Under the pieces are notes generated by a model. The model searched no databases and was not told the DNA's origin. It was given only the letters and a program-made list of their open reading frames with translations. A stretch of DNA of 64,000 bases, taken from assembly GCA_964499935.1 (NCBI GenBank), contig CAZCMS010000001.1, positions 806,001 to 870,000 on the forward strand, written 5' to 3'. Shown here piece after piece: positions 26,217-34,406 of this stretch (the stretch's first letter is position 1; each line of letters opens with the position of its first letter). The DNA comes from CALBGR01 sp964499935 (lineage in GTDB: Bacteria; Patescibacteriota; Saccharimonadia; Saccharimonadales; UBA4665). The position numbers and the translations under genes were made by a program.

Positions 26217-27980
26217 ATGAAGCGCATCTTAGTATTTCTGATCGCTGGAATTATTTTCGCTGGCTTTTACACTGCTCAGACACATGCCAGTGTTAATAAT
26301 TTCTCGTTTGATTCATTTGACACTGACTATTACCTAAGTAAAGATGCTGACAGTCGCTCGCAAATGAAAGTTATCGAACGCTTCGTTGCTGTATTCCCAG
26401 ATTTTGATCAAAATCACGGCATTGAACGAGCAATTCCGAATAGGTATGACGGCCATCCTGTCAGAATTTCGGTTAAAAGTGTTACAAGTGCCACCGGAAG
26501 ACCTCTACACTTTACTGTGCGAGAAAATGGAAGCAACACGATTATCCGTATTGGCGCTAACGGCACATACGTACATGGGAGTCAGTCATACAAAATCATA
26601 TATACCCTCCACGATGTAACTAAAAAATTTTCTACAGGCGATGAGCTATACTGGGATACCAACGGTGACCAATGGCAACAAAAGTTCAGCTCGGTCACTG
26701 CTCGCGTACATATACCCGCAGACCTTAGCCCTTATCTTGACAGTAGGGCAGCCTGCTATTCTGGAAGGTACGGCTCTACAGATACCGACAACTGTACTAT
26801 TGCAGTAGATTCATCTGCCAACGAGACTATCGTAACAGCCTCAGCGATCAAGCCACTTCAGGCTCGGGAAAATCTTTCGTTTGTAATTGGTTTTGCACCC
26901 AACACATTTTCAGAATATGTTAATCCACCAACGCCACTTTGGGTAAAGATCATCACGCCAATTGCAGTCGTCCTAGGAGCCATTTGGTATGTCATTCTGC
27001 CAATATATTTGAGCATAAAAATGTATAAACGCTGGCAACAATCTGGAAGAGACACCTCAATAGGCAAGGATGTTATCGTGCCTGAGTATCTTCCCCCTAA
27101 AGGCATTACTATTCTACTTTCTAGCGTTATTCTTACTGATAGCATGAAATTAAATGCAATTTCAGCTACCATACTTAACCTTGCGGTGCATAACTACATA
27201 AAAATTTACGAGCTAGAGAAGGATGGGTACGAACTTGAGATAACAAAGGATATTGCAAGCCTCTCTTCCGAAGAGCAAAAAGCTATCTCAATAGTATTTA
27301 ACGGCAAAACTACAATAGGCAATCGTCGTCGCCTCAAAGATATTCTTTCGTCCGCTCACTACAAAATAGCTGATCTTGGTACAGAGGTATACGATCAGGC
27401 AATTACTGGAAACTTCATGGTAGACACAAGAAAAATACAGAAAAATACCAATCTCATTGGCGGGCTACTTCTTGGCTTTAGTCTTATTACTTTCAATATT
27501 CTTGGCTTTATAGCAGGTGTCGTTATTTTTATTATCAGCAAAGCCCTTCCTGCAAGAACCGAGAAAGGCGTAGCTACAAAAGAATATTTACTTGGGCTCA
27601 AAGAGTATATGAGAATAGCCGAAACAGATCGTATCAAGATACTTCAAAGCCCCAGTAGTGCACAACGAATATCAGTTGACCCAACCAACGCCAAACAACT
27701 GTTAAAAATCTACGAAACCTTGCTACCGTATGCCGTACTCTTTGGTATCGAAAAAGAATGGGCAAAAGAGTTTGCCGTACTATACACCGAACCACCTAGC
27801 TGGTACTCTGGCAAAGACCCTGTATTTAACGCTGCGGTCTTTTCGCACACTATCACCAACTTTACAAGTGCAAGCGTTAGTAGTTTTGCCCCACCAGCCA
27901 GTAGCTCTTCGAGTGGATTTTCATCTGGTGGAGGGTTCTCTGGCGGAGGAGGCGGAGGAGGCGGAGGCGGAGGCTGGTAG
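26217..27980 (+). CDS. DUF2207 membrane protein with glycine-rich tail
   Basis: A 587-residue protein. A signal peptide (FLIAGIIFAGFYTAQTHA) leads into an extracellular DUF2207 beta domain (about 25-240), a membrane helix near 245-270, a cytoplasmic region, two further helices near 410-445 and a tail ending SSGGGFSGGGGGGG. The poly-Gly tail is the usual end of DUF2207 proteins. Family function is unknown. The start at 26217 follows TACAGT by six bases; an earlier GTG at 26211 is unlikely. Confidence 0.88.
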   Translation: MKRILVFLIAGIIFAGFYTAQTHASVNNFSFDSFDTDYYLSKDADSRSQMKVIERFVAVFPDFDQNHGIERAIPNRYDGHPVRISVKSVTSATGRPLHFTVRENGSNTIIRIGANGTYVHGSQSYKIIYTLHDVTKKFSTGDELYWDTNGDQWQQKFSSVTARVHIPADLSPYLDSRAACYSGRYGSTDTDNCTIAVDSSANETIVTASAIKPLQARENLSFVIGFAPNTFSEYVNPPTPLWVKIITPIAVVLGAIWYVILPIYLSIKMYKRWQQSGRDTSIGKDVIVPEYLPPKGITILLSSVILTDSMKLNAISATILNLAVHNYIKIYELEKDGYELEITKDIASLSSEEQKAISIVFNGKTTIGNRRRLKDILSSAHYKIADLGTEVYDQAITGNFMVDTRKIQKNTNLIGGLLLGFSLITFNILGFIAGVVIFIISKALPARTEKGVATKEYLLGLKEYMRIAETDRIKILQSPSSAQRISVDPTNAKQLLKIYETLLPYAVLFGIEKEWAKEFAVLYTEPPSWYSGKDPVFNAAVFSHTITNFTSASVSSFAPPASSSSSGFSSGGGFSGGGGGGGGGGGW

Positions 27981-28078
27981 CCTACGCGCAATAAACATCG
28001 CATAGCTTCTGGGACATATCTTACAGCCACATTTTTCTCTAGGACTATACTAGAAAGTAGTTAGGCGAGGAATAAGAA

Positions 28079-28570
28079 ATGAGCTTAACAAATGGCCAGT
28101 CACAACAAAATAATTCACCGATCAACAATGATCGTCAAATTTCAGAAAAACAAGACTTAGAAAAGGCCGTAGATAATGCTCACGACATACTCATTAAAGC
28201 TGAAAGCGTGTTTCCATTCACGCTCTTTCCCGGTACCATCACAGTGAGTCGAATGAAGGTCACTATTACACGACGATCCTTCTTTAGAATTGCAGAGGTC
28301 ATTAGTCTGCAAATAGAAGATATCCTAAATGTAGAAGTGGACACAGGGCCTTTTTTGGGATCGCTCAATATATTTACCCGTATTTACGGCACCGAACCGC
28401 TACGCATCAACTTCTTGAGTCGAAAAAGCGCGCTTGATATACAATGCATGCTAGAGGGATATATAATAGCTCGAAAACAAGATCTTAACACTGCCGACAT
28501 AGAAAAAGCAGAGCTTGTTGCACTTCTCATGCGCCTTGGTAGTGAGTCGAATGGATCCAAAGCTTCTTAA
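28079..28570 (+). CDS. PH-like domain protein, 163 aa
   Basis: A polar, disordered N-terminus (about 1-35) is followed by a beta-rich domain with FPFTLFPGTITVSRMKVTIT and LQIEDILNVEVDTGPFLGSL, which looks like a bacterial PH-type fold by strand pattern. It ends with a helix. This is a structural guess, not a family match. Small single-gene unit convergent with the acidic protein gene. Confidence 0.6.
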   Translation: MSLTNGQSQQNNSPINNDRQISEKQDLEKAVDNAHDILIKAESVFPFTLFPGTITVSRMKVTITRRSFFRIAEVISLQIEDILNVEVDTGPFLGSLNIFTRIYGTEPLRINFLSRKSALDIQCMLEGYIIARKQDLNTADIEKAELVALLMRLGSESNGSKAS

Positions 28571-28576
28571 ATAAAG

Positions 28577-28861
28577 CTATCGAATACGTGAATGACGATC
28601 TTCGTCATCGACATCTTCATCCAGAGGCTGAACCCAATCAGAGTCATACTTTTGATCCGTAGTATCGCTGGCACTACCTAGACCCTCTTGATATAACTCA
28701 TCTTCATCGACACTATCATCGGTAGCAGGGTGGTCGCGTGGCGGTTGTGGCCCAGGGATATCCGACGGTGGAGAGGCTGGTGTTGCGCCGTCTTCTGCAA
28801 GATGGGGTTCTTGCTCGGGGTGAAACATTCGATCGTCATCGTTGTTGCGATTATCATTCAT
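28577..28861 (-). CDS. Acidic disordered protein, 94 aa
   Basis: The start at 28861 is set by an AGGAGG site five bases upstream (MNDNRNNDDDRMFHPE). The protein is rich in Asp, Glu, Pro and Ser, with almost no hydrophobic residues, so it is disordered. No family recognised. Same SD-led style as the KGG protein and possibly abundant in stress. Confidence 0.6.
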   Translation of the reverse strand: MNDNRNNDDDRMFHPEQEPHLAEDGATPASPPSDIPGPQPPRDHPATDDSVDEDELYQEGLGSASDTTDQKYDSDWVQPLDEDVDDEDRHSRIR

Positions 28862-28980
28862 ACAAGCCTCCTTATTCCTCTTGTTACGTAGCATATATTA
28901 CTATCCATCACTCATCTATGAGCTATCTTACAGACCAAGAGACGGGCTTATTTGCTAAACTATACGTAAGGGAGGATTAT

Positions 28981-29619
28981 ATGGTAATTACTAAATACGA
29001 GCACGCATGCATGACAGTCGAAGAGTCCGGGCAAAAAATTATTATTGACCCCGGGATGTTCAGCGACTCACTCCCTAGCAATATCACCGATGTTGTGGCC
29101 ATTGTTATAACTCACTCCCACCAAGATCATCTGCACGAACCGACAATCAAAGAGATAATTACTAGCAATCCTGATGTAAAAATATTTTCTACACAGCAAG
29201 TGGCGGAAGAGTTTCAAAATTTACAGATCACGATAGCAGAACCAGGCAGCACCCACAGAATAGGCGCCTTTACTCTTGCGTTCTTTGGCGGAAATCATGC
29301 CGTTATTCACGAATCGATACCTCCAATACAAAACATTGGTGTACTTGTTAATACGACCGTATACTATCCAGGTGATTCATTTGTAATTCCTGGGCGTCCT
29401 ATTAAAGTTCTTGCGATACCAGCAGCTGCTCCGTGGCTCAAAATAAGTGAAGCAATCGATTTTCTTAATGAAGTAAAGCCTGAAATCGCTATTCCAACAC
29501 ATGACTTTATACTGTCAGATGCAGGCAAGAAAATTCACGACAGATTGCTTGCGAATGCTTCAGAAAAAATAGACACCGAATATCGCCGTCTTGAAACCAA
29601 ACAGGAACTAACAGTATAG
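28981..29619 (+). CDS. Metallo-beta-lactamase fold hydrolase, UlaG-like
   Basis: A 212-residue MBL-fold protein. The metal motif is THSHQDHLHEP near residue 44; IIDPGMF and GGNHAVIH carry further ligands. The compact form without extra domains fits the UlaG-like/'L-ascorbate-6-P lactonase' group, whose members have varied substrates. The start at 28981 follows a GGGAGG site by six bases; a much longer frame from 28738 has no homology. Confidence 0.85.
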   Translation: MVITKYEHACMTVEESGQKIIIDPGMFSDSLPSNITDVVAIVITHSHQDHLHEPTIKEIITSNPDVKIFSTQQVAEEFQNLQITIAEPGSTHRIGAFTLAFFGGNHAVIHESIPPIQNIGVLVNTTVYYPGDSFVIPGRPIKVLAIPAAAPWLKISEAIDFLNEVKPEIAIPTHDFILSDAGKKIHDRLLANASEKIDTEYRRLETKQELTV

Positions 29620-29629
29620 TTTTCGGTAT

Positions 29630-30340
29630 TTAAGAAACAGTTGTTCCGACAGCTTCACCACGAGCGACTCGTCGGATATTATCTTCAGCCAAAGCATCGA
29701 ACACAACTATCTGCAGGCTGTGCTCCATCGCTAATGCAAGCGCAGCCTTATCCATAACTTTGATTTCGTCGTTCTCGACAGCTTCCTTAAACTTAACGTG
29801 GTCGTATCGAGTTGCATCATCAAATTTGGTCGGATCCTTAGTATACACGCCATCTACTTTTGTCGCTTTGTACACGCCTCGACAATTTAATTCTAGAGCC
29901 AGGTTTACCGCTGCAGTATCCGTCGTAAAGTAAGGACGACCAACGCCACCCGCAACAATTACGACACGTTTTTTAGCTAAATGTTTCTCTGCGAGACGAT
30001 GGGAAAAATTTTCCGAAACTTGTGGCGCAAAGATATTAGACAGGCATCGCGTACGGACATCGTGCTTTTCGAAAACATCGGTAAGGGCAATAGCATTCAT
30101 CATTGTTGCCATCATTCCCATATGATCGGCCGTAACTCGTTTTATTCCGTGGCCCGCAACTTGTGCACCTCGGACAAAATTACCACCACCAACCATAATT
30201 ACCACTTGAGCATCATTTTCAGCAAAGCTTTTCACTTCTTCGGCGAGCCAACCAGCAAATTCAGGGTCAATACCATGCTCATACTGACCGGCGAGTTGTT
30301 CACCTGATATCTTCAGAAGTACTCGGTTAGATTTAGACAT
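29630..30340 (-). CDS. pyrH: UMP kinase
   Basis: A 236-residue amino-acid-kinase-fold enzyme that phosphorylates UMP to UDP, essential for pyrimidine nucleotides. The motifs are LLKISGEQLAG at the N-terminus, VIMVGGGNFVRG, DHMGMMATMMNAIAL (UMP site) and ATKVDGVYTKDP (ATP site). Full length. TATAAT lies eight bases before the ATG with no SD. Confidence 0.95.
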   Translation of the reverse strand: MSKSNRVLLKISGEQLAGQYEHGIDPEFAGWLAEEVKSFAENDAQVVIMVGGGNFVRGAQVAGHGIKRVTADHMGMMATMMNAIALTDVFEKHDVRTRCLSNIFAPQVSENFSHRLAEKHLAKKRVVIVAGGVGRPYFTTDTAAVNLALELNCRGVYKATKVDGVYTKDPTKFDDATRYDHVKFKEAVENDEIKVMDKAALALAMEHSLQIVVFDALAEDNIRRVARGEAVGTTVS

Positions 30341-30539
30341 TGAGGTCCATTATATCATAAAAATATTACTACGTCCACATCTACTTGTCAGAGAATTCTA
30401 GAGAATACAAGAAAACAAATTTGCTCATGCTTTCAATATAAAAGCAAACTAGTTAAGATATAATTAATTAAAGCAATGGATAACGGCTCACTCACAGCAC
30501 CAGCACAATAAATTTGCACTGGATAATATAATTGTATAT

Positions 30540-30743
30540 GCCAACTCCGATCTCCGCGCCAGTCGCGAAGCCAAGGAGGTTGCATCGAACCAGGCAGCAG
30601 CCCAGAAAACCCTCAGCGAACCCCTCAAGGACCCCAATTACTTGGCATACCTGAGGATTCAGGCAATGGAGAAGTGCGTACAGAAGGCCAAGGCCGTCTG
30701 TGTGTTCGGCTCCTCTGCTGCTGAGGCAGCCCTCGCCAAGTAG
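30540..30743 (+). pseudogene. Remnant of an SPFH/band 7-type protein C-terminus
   Basis: The frame ending with TAG at 30741-30743 encodes ANSDLRASREAKEVASNQ and then LKDPNYLAYLRIQAMEKCV and AKAVCVFGSSAAEAALAK, the pattern of the C-terminal end of prohibitin/slipin-like proteins. The frame is open from 30468 but has no start codon, and the sequence before 30540 turns A/T-rich and unlike the family. The remnant uses G/C-ending codons, unlike neighbours. A strong terminator follows. I read it as the 3' end of a lost gene; a non-canonical start cannot be excluded. Confidence 0.5.
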
Positions 30744-30756
30744 TACCTAGTACCTC

Positions 30757-30803
30757 GTTCGGCGCGCAGAGCACCCCCATACCCGGGTGCTCTGCGCACG
30801 AAC
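30757..30803 (+). terminator. Strong hairpin after the SPFH-like remnant
   Basis: A perfect 13-bp G/C-rich stem (30764-30776 with 30785-30797) is extended by GTTCG/CGAAC (30757-30761 with 30799-30803). It lies 13 bases after the stop of the remnant. Bases 30804-30901 hold the promoter of the next gene. Confidence 0.75.
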
Positions 30804-30901
30804 AATCCTTACGCTTTTAGTCTCTCTTTCTCTTCTTACTCTAACTATCCGAATTGGATATTTGCAGCAAGCAGAGAAAATATAATGCTACACTATAAGG
30901 C

Positions 30902-31699
30902 ATGAAACTATATTCCTGGAACGTTAATGGGATTCGCGCTGTTATTAAGAAAGGTGAATTTCAAAAATTTATTGCAGAACATAATCCAGATATTTTGTGC
31001 CTGCAGGAAACCAAAGCCAAGCAAGGCCAGGCAGAAATCGACCTGCCAGACTACGAAGAATACTGGAACAGTGCAGACAAAGCCGGCTACAGCGGTACCG
31101 CGATTTTTACTAAAATAAAGCCACTGACTGTTATTAACGGTTTTCCAGAAGACATTATCAAAAAATACGACGCCAGCGGTGATATATATGGCGATCCAAA
31201 CAAAGAAGGGCGCATTATCGCTGCAGAGTTTGAAAAATTCTATGTCGTCACTGTATACACGCCAAACAGCAAGGGCGATCTGAGCCGTCTTAAGCTACGC
31301 GAAGAGCACTGGGATCCAGCATTTTTGGCATACGTGCAACGACTAGAAGAGAAAAAACCAGTGTTGTTCAGCGGTGACCTCAATGTCGCGCATACCGAAG
31401 ATGACCTTGCAAATCCTAAGCCAAACGTCGGCAAGCACGGCTTTACCGACGAAGAGCGAGCAGGATTCCAAAAGTTTCTTGACGCAGGTTTTATAGACAC
31501 ATTCCGTATGTTTACTTCCGGTAACGGACATTACAGCTGGTGGACGCATTGGGCAAATGCACGCGCACGAAACGTCGGCTGGCGCATCGATTATTGGTTG
31601 GCGAGCAAATCGCTCAAAAGTTCTGTCAAGTCCGCTACTATTCACGCTGATATTATGGGCTCCGACCATTGCCCAGTAAGTATAGAGCTAGACATTTAG
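30902..31699 (+). CDS. xthA: Exodeoxyribonuclease III (AP endonuclease)
   Basis: A 265-residue EEP-fold nuclease that cuts DNA at abasic sites in base-excision repair. The motifs are LYSWNVNGIRA (Asn), LCLQETKA (metal Glu), VVTVYTPNS, LFSGDLNVAHTEDD (Asp/Asn pair) and GSDHCPVSIEL (Asp-His). Full length, typical of bacterial ExoA. TACACT lies seven bases before the ATG. It heads a run of nucleotide clean-up genes on the same strand. Confidence 0.93.
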   Translation: MKLYSWNVNGIRAVIKKGEFQKFIAEHNPDILCLQETKAKQGQAEIDLPDYEEYWNSADKAGYSGTAIFTKIKPLTVINGFPEDIIKKYDASGDIYGDPNKEGRIIAAEFEKFYVVTVYTPNSKGDLSRLKLREEHWDPAFLAYVQRLEEKKPVLFSGDLNVAHTEDDLANPKPNVGKHGFTDEERAGFQKFLDAGFIDTFRMFTSGNGHYSWWTHWANARARNVGWRIDYWLASKSLKSSVKSATIHADIMGSDHCPVSIELDI

Positions 31700-31759
31700 C
31701 ATGGGGTAACCTCTACGACAAGGAATGACGCCGACACCACAATTCAGGAGCTGAAAAAC

Positions 31760-32053
31760 TTGATTATAGATTTTGCCAAAGAGCGCAATTGGAAAAAACA
31801 TCACACTCCAAAAAATCTCGCTATTTCTATTGCGATTGAAGCTGCGGAGTTAATGGAACATTTTCAGTGGGATGAATACCAAGAAAAAGATAAAGCAGCT
31901 ATTGCTGATGAGCTGGCAGACATTTTAATATACGCCTTTAACTTTGCGCATGTCACTGATATTGATATTGCAAGCGCATATCGGCGCAAGCTCGAAAAAG
32001 CAGGGAAAAATATCCAAAAGAAGTCTTTAACGCAAACAATACCGGCGTCGTAG
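31760..32053 (+). CDS. MazG-like nucleotide pyrophosphohydrolase (start unclear)
   Basis: A protein of about 97 residues from the TTG at 31760. The MazG metal site is intact: EAAELMEHFQW (ExxE) and DELADILIYAF (ExxD). The family splits non-canonical dNTPs or dCTP to monophosphates. Homology continues upstream in frame to about 31727 (NDADTTIQELKN), but no ATG or GTG lies there; an ATG at 31725 with an adjacent AGGA is in another frame. A one-base deletion just after that ATG, or use of a TTG start, would explain this. It follows the ExoIII gene by 60 bases. Confidence 0.75.
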   Translation: MIIDFAKERNWKKHHTPKNLAISIAIEAAELMEHFQWDEYQEKDKAAIADELADILIYAFNFAHVTDIDIASAYRRKLEKAGKNIQKKSLTQTIPAS

Positions 32054-32096
32054 AAGATTATTTTCGCATTAAAAAACAATACCGCCAGAAAAGAAA

Positions 32097-32564
32097 ATGA
32101 CAAAAATCTGTACACTACTATTTTTACTGCGCGATGATAAAATATTACTCGCCATGAAAAAGCGAGGATTTGGTGCAGGGCACTGGAATGGAGTAGGCGG
32201 AAAAGTAGATATTGGAGAGACGATTGAACAAGCACTCGTCCGTGAATGCCATGAAGAAATCCACGTTACCCCGCTAGAATTTGAAAAAGTAGCAGTGCAT
32301 GACTTTGTTTTTCCCGACGGCACTCCAGATATGAAAGTTCACGCATACATTACCAAGCAATGGGAAGGTGATCCGACCGAGACAGAAGAAATGGCGCCAC
32401 AATGGTTTACTATTCGTGACATACCATACGAAAAAATGTGGGAAGACGATATTGTTTGGCTTCCGCTAGTTCTACAGGGCAAAAAAGTTACGACACGGTT
32501 TACATTCGATACAAAGAACCACATGCTTGACGCACAGCTTACGTTACAGCCCATTCTGCGTTAA
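32097..32564 (+). CDS. Nudix hydrolase, MTH1-like
   Basis: A 155-residue Nudix protein. The box runs GGKVDIGETIEQALVRECHE with REC-HEE metal ligands; the context GHWNGVGGKVDIGE matches MTH1/oxidised purine nucleoside triphosphatases rather than classical MutT. Probable role: removing 8-oxo-dGTP or similar from the nucleotide pool. It lies between the MazG-like and NNRD-like genes, all on one strand. Confidence 0.88.
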   Translation: MTKICTLLFLLRDDKILLAMKKRGFGAGHWNGVGGKVDIGETIEQALVRECHEEIHVTPLEFEKVAVHDFVFPDGTPDMKVHAYITKQWEGDPTETEEMAPQWFTIRDIPYEKMWEDDIVWLPLVLQGKKVTTRFTFDTKNHMLDAQLTLQPILR

Positions 32565-32573
32565 AGTAGAAAT

Positions 32574-33368
32574 ATGGATTACGAATACTGGCAAAAACAA
32601 TCTGCTGAAAACCCACTGTTTCCAGCTTTGATCTGGAATCGGCCAGAAAATAGGTTGCATGCCGGTAAGTTGCTCATTATTGGTGGTAATAAACAAGGAT
32701 TTTCTGATGTAGCCGACGCCTATAATACCTCTGTAAAAGCTGGTATAGGCACTGCTCGCGTGTTATTGCCCGATAGTCTTCAAAAAGATATAGGCAAATT
32801 GTTTCCGGAGGCAGAATTTGCACCAAGTACCCCAAGTGGCAGTTTTGCGCGCAAAAGCTTGCTGGAAATTATAGAAGCAGCATCGTGGGCAAACGGAATA
32901 TTGCTTGCAGGCGAGTTTGGAAGAAATAGCGAAACAGCTATTTTACTTGAAAGTCTGCTGACAAAATATTCAGAACAACTCACACTCACTAAAGACGCCG
33001 TCGATTATTTCGCCAAATCACCTCAGACACTCCTGACCCGCCCTCGCACAACACTAGTCGTTAGTATTGCGCAGCTACAACAAATCGCCACACATAGCCA
33101 ATTTCCAAGTGCAATTACATTTGACATGGGCTTGTTACAACTTGTAGAAATATTGCACGCTCTCACTGCAGAAAATTCTGTGAATATAGTTTTGCAGCAT
33201 CTTGACACCGTATTTGTTGCTGTTGATGGACGTGTCTGCACCACTAAGTTATCAGCACCTCGCAAAATCTGGCGCGTCGCAACAGCAGCTCACACAGCTA
33301 CATGGTGGCTCCAAAATCCGAGCAAGCCATACGAAGCACTAGCTACAGCAGTGCACGAGTCTTTATAA
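32574..33368 (+). CDS. NAD(P)HX dehydratase-like (ribokinase-fold) protein, active-site variant
   Basis: A 264-residue protein with the opening of ADP-dependent NAD(P)HX dehydratases: AGKLLIIGGNKQGFSDVADA and SVKAGIGTARVLLPDSL, then WANGILLAGEFGRNSET. The last third is expected to hold a GTGD-type catalytic motif, which is missing; the equivalent region reads WRVATAAHTATWWLQNP. It may therefore be a divergent or non-catalytic member. It starts nine bases after the Nudix gene and ends a four-gene clean-up run. Confidence 0.7.
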   Translation: MDYEYWQKQSAENPLFPALIWNRPENRLHAGKLLIIGGNKQGFSDVADAYNTSVKAGIGTARVLLPDSLQKDIGKLFPEAEFAPSTPSGSFARKSLLEIIEAASWANGILLAGEFGRNSETAILLESLLTKYSEQLTLTKDAVDYFAKSPQTLLTRPRTTLVVSIAQLQQIATHSQFPSAITFDMGLLQLVEILHALTAENSVNIVLQHLDTVFVAVDGRVCTTKLSAPRKIWRVATAAHTATWWLQNPSKPYEALATAVHESL

Positions 33369-33444
33369 ATCTCAGCCACAATACTTAAACCAAGTTTAAA
33401 TACTCTGGTTGGGAGCAGAATAGAAATAGATAAAAAGGACGGGC

Positions 33445-33507
33445 GGGGACGACGACAATAAAGAGCTTTGGAGCTCACCAAGGCAAAGCCTTGTCTGTCG
33501 TCGCCCC
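33445..33507 (-). terminator. Three-way-junction RNA after the alpha-CTD-like gene
   Basis: The outer stem pairs 33445-33456 with 33497-33507 (one bulge). Inside are two hairpins: GAGCT/AGCTC (33463-33467 with 33472-33476) and CAAGGC/GCCTTG (33479-33484 with 33488-33493, loop AAA). On the minus strand it starts nine bases after the stop of the gene at 33517 and is followed by a CTTTTT run, so it can act as a terminator. The same fold, with much sequence identity in the two inner arms, follows the paralogue at 37985. Confidence 0.8.
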
Positions 33508-33516
33508 TGAACACCA

Positions 33517-34161
33517 TCAGTCGTCCGCGCGAAGCGAAAGGTTTCGGGCAGCAAGCGCCTCCGTGATATTTCGCAAGTTCACTGCCCCCATGATGCTAGG
33601 AAGCCAAAAAAGGTAATTCTCTGTCTGCCTGACCAGCTCACCCACCGTGTTGATATTTACTCGTCGTAGCGTGTCGTAGACACCATCACTCAGAACTGCA
33701 ATACCTGAAGACTGCGAATCACGCAGCTCGTCAACAGGGACCGTATGAAGGTTTCTATTACTCCAGTCAACTAGCACGGTCTCGACATTAGGATTGTCCG
33801 TCTCAGAACCAAGCACCTCATAGGGTGTGTCAGGGAGAACCAACAAGAATGCATTCTTGATATTGGCGTCCGGGTCACTAGAGAACACTTTTCGTACTAC
33901 AACATTCGTGGCAAGCATCCGTGAAAAAGCCTGCAAATACTCTGCCAGCGGTGATGCGTAGCTGTGACAAAAGCGAGCAGACTGCACCTGAAGTGCGCGC
34001 TCCTCAATACTGATAGCCAAATGAGGGCGACCACCAACGAACCTAGACAGAATCTCCATCTTCTGCTTGAGCAACTCGTGCTGCTCGTCATCAAGCTCGC
34101 CCACCACCAAAACTGCGTACTGCGTGCCCTCACTACTAAATTGCGTTGCTGTGTTAGACAT
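33517..34161 (-). CDS. Novel protein with RNA polymerase alpha-CTD-like C-terminal domain
   Basis: A 214-residue protein. The last 65 residues (IAVLSDGVYDTLRRVNINTV, then GELVRQTENYLFWLPSIMGAV, then NITEALAARNLSL) follow the helix pattern and key residues of the RpoA C-terminal domain, which binds UP-element DNA and activators. The first 55 residues match the paralogue at 37985 (GELDDEQHELLKQKMEIL against GEVDEEKAALVMKAISCL). The middle part is unique. The start at 34161 has a GAGAGG site. The gene is G/C-rich against its neighbours, with a long structured leader and a three-way-junction RNA downstream. Role unknown; a DNA- or RNA-polymerase-related regulator is inference. Confidence 0.75.
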   Translation of the reverse strand: MSNTATQFSSEGTQYAVLVVGELDDEQHELLKQKMEILSRFVGGRPHLAISIEERALQVQSARFCHSYASPLAEYLQAFSRMLATNVVVRKVFSSDPDANIKNAFLLVLPDTPYEVLGSETDNPNVETVLVDWSNRNLHTVPVDELRDSQSSGIAVLSDGVYDTLRRVNINTVGELVRQTENYLFWLPSIMGAVNLRNITEALAARNLSLRADD

Positions 34162-34240
34162 CTGATGTCCTCTCGGTTGTTTTGAATATGACACTCTACA
34201 CACCACCACGTGCACAAAGCCATATTCAAAACACACTATT

Positions 34241-34289
34241 TCTATTCTGTTAAATTACATCTGCGAGCAAAAATAGTAGCTCAAGCAAA
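34241..34289 (-). promoter_or_regulatory. Conserved 5' leader element (copy 1)
   Basis: In the leader of the alpha-CTD-like gene, on the minus strand, TTTGCTTGAGC is followed by TTTTTGCTCGCAGATGTA and then ACAGAATAGA. The GAGC and GCTC can pair. The same block occurs in the leader of the paralogue (38459-38520). A -10-like CATAAT/TAATAT lies just upstream near 34300, so the leader is about 130 nt. Confidence 0.65.
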
Positions 34290-34406
34290 TCTTCAATATT
34301 ATGCCATAGTTAATATACAAAAACAATTCATTCACATCACAGCCTCCGCACCTACTCAGTGAAAAATTGTAATTATATATCATATGTGACATAGTAAGAT
34401 TTAATC

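Noticed and set aside
30538..30654. ATG-led frame (MPTPISAPVAKPRR...) over the SPFH-like remnant
   Set aside because: It is in another frame than the protein homology, is short and proline/arginine-rich as expected from out-of-frame G/C-rich sequence.
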